From contig CAYHSY010000008.1 in assembly GCA_964359435.1 (NCBI GenBank), forward strand, positions 1 to 22,550: 22,550 nucleotides of DNA, in the 5' to 3' direction. The stretch comes from CAYHSY01 sp964359435. GTDB lineage: Bacteria; Patescibacteriota; Minisyncoccia; UBA6257; JAUSGH01. This document shows, in pieces, positions 14,138 through 20,146 of this stretch. Numbering within the stretch: position 1 is the first letter of the stretch; the number at the start of each line of letters is the position of its first letter. A model generated the notes under the pieces. It saw only the letters and a program-made list of their open reading frames with translations, was not told the DNA's origin and made no database searches. The position numbers and the translations under genes were made by a program.

Positions 14138-14233
14138 CTACAAAATACTAAATTGATACGGATATACGAAATTAATCTCGTTGTTGCGAGGTGCCCTGCG
14201 GTGACATTTCTTTTTATTGCGTAACCAATATAT
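14138..14233 (+). other. Intergenic stretch with probable repeat remnants before polX
   Basis: It holds GATACGGATATACGAAATT, resembling the ACGAAT-type repeat at 5905-5941, followed by CTCGTTGTTGCGAGGTGCCC. The reverse complement of the latter part (CGCAGGGCACCTCGCAA) is close to CGCAGGGCCTCGCAA at 569-583, so it may be a decayed copy of that repeat in the other orientation. No convincing promoter or terminator is seen. Confidence 0.4.
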
Positions 14234-15967
14234 ATGTCTAATCAAGAAATTGCCAAAATCCTATCTGAAATAGGTGAATATCTAGAAATGCAGGAGGTGG
14301 CCTTCAAGCCGCGAGCTTATGAAAAGGCGGCGGAGGCGGTGGCTGTTTTCCGCGAAGACGCGCGTGAGATATATAGAAAAGGAGGACTCCAGGCCCTGGA
14401 GAAAATTCCCGGTGTCGGTGCTTCTATCGCGGAAAAAATCGAGGAGCTGCTTAGGACGGGACATTCCAAGTATTATGAACAACTGAAGAAGAAAACGCCG
14501 GTGGATTTATCGGCGCTTTCGGCCATTGAGGGTTTGGGTCCCCGTAAAATTAAAATTTTGTATCGGGAGCTGGGGATTAAAAATGTAGCTGATTTGGAAA
14601 AGGCGGCTAAGGCCGGTAAAATTGCCGTCTTGGAGGGGTTTGGCAGAAAAAGCGAAGAAAACATACTGAAAGGCATTGGGTTCACGCGATTGGCGGGCGA
14701 GCGGATGATGTTGGGTGAAGCTCTGCCGATAACGCGCATTATTATCGGACGGTTGGAAAAATTGAAAGATGTTGAGCGCGTGGAAGTAGCCGGCTCTATC
14801 CGCCGCCGCAAGGAGACTATCGGCGACGTGGATATTTTGGCGATTTCTTCACAGCCGAAACCGGTGATGAATTTTTTTATCACTATGCCGGAGGTGGCTG
14901 ATATTTCCGCGCACGGAGAGACCAAGTCGGCGGTTAAACTTAAAAATGGGTTGGATGTGGATTTGCGGGTAGTGCCGCGGGAGTCATATGGGGCGGCGTT
15001 GGCTTATTTCACGGGTTCCAAAGATCATAATGTTTATATGCGTCAATTGGCGATTAAAAAAGGTTTAAAATTGAATGAATACGGCCTGTTTCAGGACGAT
15101 AAGCAGGTCGCGGGGAAAACCGAAGAAGAGATCTATGGAAAATTAGGGCTTCAATATATTCCGCCGGAGATGCGCGAGATGACGGGGGAGCTATTGTCGG
15201 CGGCTGCTCACAAATTACCGGGAATTATTAATTACGGCGACTTGAGGGGCGATTTGCAGGTTCAAACTAATTGGACAGACGGTTCCAACTCTATAGAAGA
15301 AATGGCGAAGGCGGCTATCGAGGCGGGACTCGAATATATTGTTATCACCGATCACACCAAACGTCTGGCCATGACGCATGGCTTGGATGAGAAAAGAATA
15401 CAAAAACAATGGGAAGAAATAGACGGAGAAAATAAGAAATTAAAAATAAACAATAAAGAATTTAGAATACTAAAGGGGACGGAGTGCGATATTTTGAAAG
15501 ATGGTTCTATGGATTTGCCGGACGGCGTTCTGGAAAAATTGGACGTGGTGGGGGCATCGGTGCATTCACTTTTTAATTTGCCTAAAAAAGAACAGACAGA
15601 GCGGATAATTAGGGTCATGGAGAATAAGCATGTGGATATTCTTTTTCATCCTACCGGCCGGTTGATTAACCGGAGGCCGGCTTATGAAATTGATATGGAT
15701 GCCATCATCGCCGCGGCCAAGCGCACCGGTACGGTTTTAGAAATTGACGCCTTTCCTGACCGGCTGGATTTGCGGGATGAATATATCCGAAAGTGCGTGG
15801 AGGCCGGGGTCAAAATGTCCATTGATTCCGATGCCCACGCCGTTTTGCATTTTTCCGTTTTGGAATTTGGAGTCGCGCAAGCGCGGCGGGGCTGGGCGGC
15901 TAAAGATGATATAATCAATGCGTGGCCGGTAGAAAAAATGCTTAGCATGCTCAAAGGAGGGAGATGA
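14234..15967 (+). CDS. polX: Family X DNA polymerase with PHP domain (PolX)
   Basis: The 577-residue protein follows the bacterial PolX layout: an N-terminal 8-kDa-like and helix-hairpin-helix region (LEKIPGVGASIAEKIEELL, LSAIEGLGPRKIKILY), a polymerase palm with VAGSIRRRKETIGDVDILAI (metal-binding D198 and D200), the FTGSKDHN segment, and a C-terminal PHP domain from about 335. PolX fills short gaps in base excision repair and its PHP domain is a Mn-dependent 3'-5' exonuclease. Most PHP motifs are present (VITDHT, KGTECDILKDG, VGASVHS, LFHPTGRL, EIDAFPDRLDL, SIDSDAH). The first motif reads DLQVQTNWTDG (340-350), with Gln at 344 where relatives such as Thermus PolX have His, so exonuclease activity may be altered. 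The stop overlaps the next start (ATGA at 15964). Confidence 0.93.
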   Translation: MSNQEIAKILSEIGEYLEMQEVAFKPRAYEKAAEAVAVFREDAREIYRKGGLQALEKIPGVGASIAEKIEELLRTGHSKYYEQLKKKTPVDLSALSAIEGLGPRKIKILYRELGIKNVADLEKAAKAGKIAVLEGFGRKSEENILKGIGFTRLAGERMMLGEALPITRIIIGRLEKLKDVERVEVAGSIRRRKETIGDVDILAISSQPKPVMNFFITMPEVADISAHGETKSAVKLKNGLDVDLRVVPRESYGAALAYFTGSKDHNVYMRQLAIKKGLKLNEYGLFQDDKQVAGKTEEEIYGKLGLQYIPPEMREMTGELLSAAAHKLPGIINYGDLRGDLQVQTNWTDGSNSIEEMAKAAIEAGLEYIVITDHTKRLAMTHGLDEKRIQKQWEEIDGENKKLKINNKEFRILKGTECDILKDGSMDLPDGVLEKLDVVGASVHSLFNLPKKEQTERIIRVMENKHVDILFHPTGRLINRRPAYEIDMDAIIAAAKRTGTVLEIDAFPDRLDLRDEYIRKCVEAGVKMSIDSDAHAVLHFSVLEFGVAQARRGWAAKDDIINAWPVEKMLSMLKGGR

Positions 15968-16098
15968 TGCGTGATTGGCGATTTTGGACTTTGCATCTCG
16001 TGAAGTTTGCTCTTGTTTTCGGAGCCATGGCCGTGTTTGCGGCATTCGCGGTCATATTCAGATTCCGGCTTAATTTTGTTAGCGGCATTGCCTATTGA
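15964..16098 (+). CDS. 44-residue membrane miniprotein coupled to polX
   Basis: The ATG at 15964 overlaps the polX TGA in ATGA, a classic coupled start, and the frame is open for 44 codons to TGA 16096-16098. The product begins MMRDWRFWTLHLVKF and has one strong hydrophobic helix (FALVFGAMAVFAAFAVIF) followed by a basic end, RFRLNFVSGIAY. A second ATG at 15967 is also possible. An intrinsic terminator begins at its stop codon, so the gene fits exactly between polX and the end of the transcript. It is too small for homology claims; a single-pass membrane miniprotein is the best description. Confidence 0.55.
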   Translation: MMRDWRFWTLHLVKFALVFGAMAVFAAFAVIFRFRLNFVSGIAY

Positions 16099-16140
16099 TC
16101 GGCCCAGGATTCCAAAATCTTGTGCCGATTTTTATTTTAT
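16098..16140 (+). terminator. Intrinsic terminator after the polX operon
   Basis: ATCGGC (16098-16103) pairs with GCCGAT (16124-16129), with further inner pairing of AGGATT/AATCTT, and is followed by TTTTATTTTAT. Confidence 0.75.
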
Positions 16141-16148
16141 GGTAAGGT
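16140..16148 (+). promoter_or_regulatory. Extended -10 promoter of the NUDIX gene
   Basis: TG-G-TAAGGT ends 6 nt before ATG 16155, directly after the T-run of the preceding terminator. Confidence 0.4.
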
Positions 16149-16154
16149 TTTAAC

Positions 16155-16634
16155 ATGAAAAAAACGGTTTCGGCGGGTATTATCATTTTTCGTCGCACAG
16201 AAGTCGGTTTGAAATATCTGCTTCTGTATAAAGGCAAAAATTACTGGAATTTTCCCAAGGGCAAAATCGAGATGGGGGAGCGGAGTTTTGAGACCGCCTT
16301 GCGGGAAATCCGGGAAGAGACCGGTCTGGAACGAGAGGATTTGAAGATGCAGCCCCAATTTAAGGCGTTTGAAAAATTTGTTTTCCAGCATGACAAGGAA
16401 AAGATTTTTCGCGTCATTATTCTGTATCTGGCGGAAACAACCAGGACGCAGGTCCAGATCGAATCCAAGCACGAGGGCTACGGGTGGTTCACCATCTCGG
16501 AGGCCAAAAAGATTTTAACCAAGCACCCGGATACGTTTCGCATCCTGGAACGCGCCCACCGGTTTTTGAAGGGCGCTAATCCACAGCAACTTAGTCGTGA
16601 GCCCAAGGCGCACCCAATTTCTCCACAACCGTAA
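16155..16634 (+). CDS. NUDIX hydrolase
   Basis: The 159-residue protein has a perfect Nudix box, GKIEMGERSFETALREIREE followed by TGL (about residues 36-58), matching G-x5-E-x7-RE-hydrophobic-x-EE-x-G-hydrophobic. The start VSAGIIIFRRTEVGLKYLLL and WNFPKGKIEMGE resemble the bis(5'-nucleosyl)-tetraphosphatase (Ap4A) and MutT-like groups. Such enzymes remove nucleoside diphosphates linked to another group, cleaning or signalling in the nucleotide pool. The last about 20 residues (ANPQQLSREPKAHPISPQP) are Pro-rich and outside the domain. It has its own short promoter and lies between a terminator and the secreted-protein genes. The precise substrate cannot be assigned. Confidence 0.92.
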   Translation: MKKTVSAGIIIFRRTEVGLKYLLLYKGKNYWNFPKGKIEMGERSFETALREIREETGLEREDLKMQPQFKAFEKFVFQHDKEKIFRVIILYLAETTRTQVQIESKHEGYGWFTISEAKKILTKHPDTFRILERAHRFLKGANPQQLSREPKAHPISPQP

Positions 16635-16679
16635 TGACTTGGCTTGCTTCTCGCGGCCAATGCCGAGTTCGGCGCACTT

Positions 16680-16688
16680 TGTTATTAT
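16680..16688 (+). promoter_or_regulatory. Extended -10 promoter of the frameshifted secreted-protein gene
   Basis: TG-T-TATTAT ends 6 nt before ATG 16695. The promoter looks intact although the gene behind it carries a frameshift. Confidence 0.45.
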
Positions 16689-16694
16689 CAGGAT

Positions 16695-17734
16695 ATGGGG
16701 GAGTTTTTTAGATATAATATCGTCCGGTCTTTAATTTTTGTTCTTATATTGCCGGGTTTTATTTTTGACGTTGTCGTGGTCGCCGCCCAAAGCGCGGTTA
16801 GGAAGTTTGAAATAAATGAAGACGTGAAAGGCATTAAGGATATGTATGAGGCGGCTCAAAAAGAAGGGTTGAGTTCGCCGAACGATTTTTTGTTAAACGA
16901 TAACCTGCTCATTAAATACAACCCTTTGATAATGGCGTCGCTTCAGACAACCATGATGTTCATATCGCAGGATTTTTCGGCTTTATTGCAGTCCAAAGGA
17001 TTTTTGGACTGGCTTTCCCAGCAAAAGGCGGATTTGACGAACATCCATGACAGTATAGAATTTAAAATCAATAAAATATTCTTAAACGACATAAACTCTT
17101 TGTTCGTTTCAAGAAAATTATACCCTCCGATAGGTTTGGTGGATGGAGAGATGGTTTATGGAAAGCAAAGCCAGGGCGATTTGACCGAAGAGGATAGGAA
17201 TTTGGTGATACTCGAGAGTCTATTGGAATCCATATCCGATTACCTGACGGATCTTAGGGCATTGTTAAAAAATATCCGTCGAGGACGCCCAACAACTATG
17301 ACGAACAAGTAAAAAATATCTTAGATAATATGGGCTCTTTGAGATATTGGGCTTCCGTTAAGCAAAGGGCTGTGAGGAGATTGAGGAAAGGCGCTCCTTT
17401 GCCGCAGAAAGTTTATGAAATACCCGTAATCGAGACGGGCCAGCCCCTCAAGAAAAATTATAAAATAACTATAAATTCATCCAGGGCCGCCACGGGTTTT
17501 TTGACATTGAGGTCGGAGGATGGGCGCGTTATTAACCAGCCAGTTAATTTGCTGTCCGGAAAAAACGCATTGGATCTGAAGATTGATTTTATTCCAAACA
17601 ACTTTTCATTTCAGTCGAATAAGGGGGTGGTAATCAATAAATTTATTAAACCGATTAACGTCCCGGCCTTGTCTCCACCACCGGCTTCTTTGTTGCGTAG
17701 CATACTGAATTCAATGGGTAATTTTAGCAAATAG
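16695..17734 (+). pseudogene. Secreted protein SP2, paralogue of SP1, interrupted by a -1 frameshift
   Basis: The first frame (16695-17312, 205 residues) starts with a signal peptide (GEFFRYNIVRSLIFVLILPG...) and aligns with SP1: LLIKYNPLIM with FLIKYDPMML, FLDWLSQQKADLTNI with FNNWISQSYPDLLNV, LTEEDRNLVILESLLESISD with FNDEDAALVGLISLLGDSMT. The match then moves to the -1 frame, which reads YPSRTPNNYDEQVKNIL, MGSLRYWASVKQ and the beta module KKNYKITINSS...SEDGRVINQ through to TAG 17732-17734, without stops. The switch is at the A-run 17267-17272 (A_AAA_AAT, 17267-17273). A single-base indel in this run, a sequencing error, or -1 ribosomal slippage would each explain it. A CGTC/GACG hairpin 3 nt downstream is weak. 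Restored length is about 346 residues. No Pro/Ser tail as long as in SP1 is present. Confidence 0.75.
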
Positions 17735-17745
17735 AATCAAAAATA

Positions 17746-18981
17746 ATGCATAGTCTAAGACTGTCTCTGGTTTGGTTAACCGCTTTTTATATTTTAGGAG
17801 GGCTTTTTATTTGGCCAAAGTTTATAGAATTAGCATATGGACAGATCTTGACAACCTCCGCGGAGCCGAGCGTGGAATTCTCCCGTTTTTCGTGTGATTC
17901 TGGAGAATATCGGGATTATCAAAGCGCCGGCAAGGAGCTGGATGAGGCCATAGAATTTGACCAAGAGGTGAAATTTAATAGACAAGAATCATTGGATGAG
18001 TATTTAGAGCTTGATAACCAACGGACGCAATTACAAAATAGAGGGGCTTCTCGGGCGGAGATTGCCGTTATTGATAAGAAAATAGACGACCATATTGATA
18101 AAAATAAAGGATTGCCGACTACTTGGGATGCAGATCAAAAATATATGAAGGCGACCGATTCTCATTATCTTGCTACTAGTAAATTATGCCGGTATGCCAG
18201 AAAGGGACGTGGCTTAGATACCGAAAAATATGATAATAAGTGTCTTGAAGCCAACGGAGGCGAAGATGGTAAGAATGCTAAAGAGCAAGAATATCAGCAA
18301 CAATGTGGCGGAGACTTGGTGGCATTGTGTCGCGCCAGGTATAGTAAAGTTGAAAATGAGGTTGACGACAGTCAATGCTTGAGACAACCGCGCGAGGAGG
18401 GGGCAATAGTCAGTTGCGGGGTACTTTTGATGTGTAAATGGGATTGCGAATGTTTATCTTCTAAAGAGAAAGAGGAAAAAGTCGGCGTTGTTGAAAGTGA
18501 CGGTAAATATGCTTCGATTGCAGATAAAAGTAATAGAAATATCGGATCAACGAATCTCAGAAATTATAAAGTTGTTATAAGCAATAATAGTAAAAAAACT
18601 TTGAAGGCATCGGTTTCTGTAGGTATGGGGTCAAGGATTGTGAGCGGCGATGGGAGAATTGTTGGTGGTGAGCTTGTGGCGGAAGTTGGGCCGGGACAAC
18701 AAATCCTTTTTATTTCTTCCGATAAACCATTAAATAACCCGATTATTAAAGTTGATGGTCTTATGCGCGGGTACGCTAAAATAAAAAAATCATTTTTACC
18801 CGATAAATTATTACCTGCGACCACGGGTATCCGAAGTAAGTTGGGGATTATCAATGCGGTCCGGCCAACGGGATTGATCCAACCGATGATCCCGACATTT
18901 CGAGCTTCGCAACAAACGCCATCATTCAATCAGGGCGTTCCGGGCGGATCAGTATTAATACCCTCTTTATTTTCGCAATAA
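17746..18981 (+). CDS. Cys-rich secreted protein SP3 with the shared beta module
   Basis: No named family recognised. The 411-residue product starts with a signal peptide or anchor (LRLSLVWLTAFYILGGLFIW, then IELAYGQI). Residues about 40-235 are charged, helical and carry ten cysteines, the last three close together (MCKWDCECL), which suggests disulfides outside the cell. Residues about 265-350 resemble the beta module of SP1 and SP2: LRNYKVVISNNSKKTLKASV, SGDGRIVGG, then VGPGQQILFISSD. A Pro/Ser/Gln-rich tail ends the protein, as in SP1. The N-terminal helical domain of SP1/SP2 is replaced by the Cys-rich one, so this is a domain swap. TAGAAT at 17732-17737 may be a -10 box, 8 nt before the ATG. 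The coding sequence looks more A/T-rich than its neighbours, which might mean a separate origin. The stop is inside the terminator hairpin. Confidence 0.78.
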   Translation: MHSLRLSLVWLTAFYILGGLFIWPKFIELAYGQILTTSAEPSVEFSRFSCDSGEYRDYQSAGKELDEAIEFDQEVKFNRQESLDEYLELDNQRTQLQNRGASRAEIAVIDKKIDDHIDKNKGLPTTWDADQKYMKATDSHYLATSKLCRYARKGRGLDTEKYDNKCLEANGGEDGKNAKEQEYQQQCGGDLVALCRARYSKVENEVDDSQCLRQPREEGAIVSCGVLLMCKWDCECLSSKEKEEKVGVVESDGKYASIADKSNRNIGSTNLRNYKVVISNNSKKTLKASVSVGMGSRIVSGDGRIVGGELVAEVGPGQQILFISSDKPLNNPIIKVDGLMRGYAKIKKSFLPDKLLPATTGIRSKLGIINAVRPTGLIQPMIPTFRASQQTPSFNQGVPGGSVLIPSLFSQ

Positions 18982-19015
18982 CCAAAATCCCCCATAAGGG
19001 GGATTTTGGTTATTG
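18976..19015. terminator. Bidirectional terminator shared by SP3 and rplT
   Basis: CAATAACCAAAATCCCCC (18976-18993) and GGGGGATTTTGGTTATTG (18998-19015) form a perfect 18-bp stem with loop ATAA. The + strand stop of SP3 (18979-18981) and the - strand stop of rplT (19010-19012) lie in opposite arms, so one hairpin ends both convergent transcripts. Confidence 0.85.
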
Positions 19016-19354
19016 CTTTGTGGATTCGACGATTTTTTCGAAAGTTTTCGGTTCGTGTTCGGCGAGGTCGGCTAAGATCTTGCGGTCTATTTTAATGTTT
19101 TTGGCTTTAAGGGTGGCGATGAAACGGCTGTAACTCATGTTGTCGCCTAGGGCGGCGCCGATTTTTACCTGCCATAAGGCGCGGAAATTACGCTTCTTTT
19201 CTTTGCGGCCGTGAAAAGCATGGCTCCAGGCATGCGTCAGAGCTTCTTTAGCCAATCGCTCTTTGGATTTGCGGCCCCATTTGAAACCCTTGGTCCATTT
19301 GAGGCGCTTTTCCCTTTTTTTGTGCGCGACTATGCCGCGTTTAACGCGTGTCAT
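19010..19354 (-). CDS. rplT: Ribosomal protein bL20
   Basis: The 114-residue product is bL20 of the large ribosomal subunit, which binds 23S rRNA early in assembly and in many bacteria represses its own operon. It shows the family marks MTRVKRGIVAHKKREKRLK, KGFKWGRKSKERLAKEALTH, and LWQVKIGAALGDNMSYSRFI. The length is normal for the family (about 115-120). The start codon is 1 nt after the rpmI stop, so translation is probably coupled. It is the last gene of the infC-rpmI-rplT operon and its stop codon is in the shared terminator stem. Confidence 0.98.
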   Translation of the reverse strand: MTRVKRGIVAHKKREKRLKWTKGFKWGRKSKERLAKEALTHAWSHAFHGRKEKKRNFRALWQVKIGAALGDNMSYSRFIATLKAKNIKIDRKILADLAEHEPKTFEKIVESTKQ

Positions 19355-19355
19355 G

Positions 19356-19541
19356 TTAGTTTTTGGCGCTTAAATATTTAATAAACATCTTGGTATCAAC
19401 TTTTTTTACCGACAGCGATTTTCGTTTGGAACGGGTGCGGCTCCCCGGATGTTTGGCTTTAAAATGATCCTGCGCCATTTGGCGGCGGATTAATTTGCCG
19501 GTTTTCGTTATTTTTATTCTTTTACTGACGCTTTTTCTCAT
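19356..19541 (-). CDS. rpmI: Ribosomal protein bL35
   Basis: The 61-residue basic product matches bL35 of the large subunit: MRKSVSKRIKITKTGKLIRR at the start, then QDHFKAKHPGSRTRSKRK. Its usual length is about 64 residues. It begins 5 nt after infC and ends 1 nt before rplT, the conserved order infC-rpmI-rplT. Confidence 0.97.
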   Translation of the reverse strand: MRKSVSKRIKITKTGKLIRRQMAQDHFKAKHPGSRTRSKRKSLSVKKVDTKMFIKYLSAKN

Positions 19542-19546
19542 AGATT

Positions 19547-20050
19547 TTATTGTTTCACGATTTGCGCGCTAATGCCTTTGCCGGTGAAACGCGGGGTCAT
19601 GATGATTTTATGGGGCGCGAGCATTTTAAAGAAGGCGCGGATTCTTTCCATGGCAAAGTTTTGATTGGCCTTTTCGCGTCCGCGCATCATCAGGAAGATT
19701 TCCAGCGTATGGCCTTCGGCCAGGAACTCATTGGCTTTTTTGGCTTTCAAATTCAAATCGTTCAAGGCCGTTTTGAAGCCGATCTGAACTCTTTTGAAAT
19801 CGGTAGAGCTCCTTTCCGCGGCGCGTTGTTTTTTGCGCTTTTTTTCTTCCTGATAGCGGAATTTATCAAAGCTCATGATGCGCGCGACGGGCGGCACGGC
19901 CTTGGCCGAGATTTCAATTAAATCCAAGCCCTTATCTTTGGCCATCGCCAGGGCATCTTCGCGTTTCATGATGTTCAGGTTTTCACCATTTTCACCAATG
20001 ACGCGGAGTTCCGGCGCCGTTATCTGATTGTTGATGCGTACGTTTGCGAT
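19547..20050 (-). CDS. infC: Translation initiation factor IF-3, proposed AUC start
   Basis: IF-3 binds the 30S subunit, checks start-codon pairing and prevents early 50S joining. The protein has the N domain (VRINNQITAPELRVIGENGE, then LIEISAKAVPPVARIMSFDK), linker, and C domain (KRVQIGF, then GHTLEIFLMMRGRE, PRFTGKGISAQIVK). The only in-frame ATG before the N domain is at 20110, giving an unnatural MTVDKPAIVDFRSPPC extension that spans a strong promoter (20057-20085). The -10 ends 6 nt before an ATC codon at 20050-20048, the same spacing as other gene heads here, so I propose translation from AUC, giving 167 residues (IANVRINNQI). Rare AUU/AUC-type starts on infC and IF-3 autocontrol are known in other bacteria. 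Start confidence is moderate; identity is firm. Confidence 0.93.
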   Translation of the reverse strand: MANVRINNQITAPELRVIGENGENLNIMKREDALAMAKDKGLDLIEISAKAVPPVARIMSFDKFRYQEEKKRKKQRAAERSSTDFKRVQIGFKTALNDLNLKAKKANEFLAEGHTLEIFLMMRGREKANQNFAMERIRAFFKMLAPHKIIMTPRFTGKGISAQIVKQ

Positions 20051-20056
20051 ACATGT

Positions 20057-20085
20057 AATATAGCAAGGCGGGCTCCGGAAGTCAA
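20057..20085 (-). promoter_or_regulatory. Promoter of infC-rpmI-rplT
   Basis: On the - strand TTGACT (20085-20080), 17-nt spacer, TATATT (20062-20057), with TG one base before the -10, so it is also an extended -10. Predicted transcript start is at about 20050, on the ATC codon proposed as the infC start. Confidence 0.75.
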
Positions 20086-20125
20086 CAATCGCCGGTTTAT
20101 CCACAGTCATTGCGGGGGCGGATTA

Positions 20126-20134
20126 TGGTATACT
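20126..20134 (+). promoter_or_regulatory. Extended -10 promoter of secreted protein SP4
   Basis: TG-G-TATACT ends 12 nt before ATG 20147, leaving a leader of about 5 nt. It fires away from the infC promoter; the two -10 boxes are about 66 bp apart. Confidence 0.55.
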
Positions 20135-20146
20135 GAAATCAAGATT

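Noticed and set aside
16644..16694. Upstream extension of the SP2 frame (17 residues before ATG 16695)
   Set aside because: It would pass through the -10 box and place residues in front of a normal signal peptide.
19010..20110. Known bL20-binding leader or attenuator in front of the rpmI-rplT genes
   Set aside because: infC seems leaderless and the gaps between the three genes are 1-5 nt, so there is no room for a structured leader.
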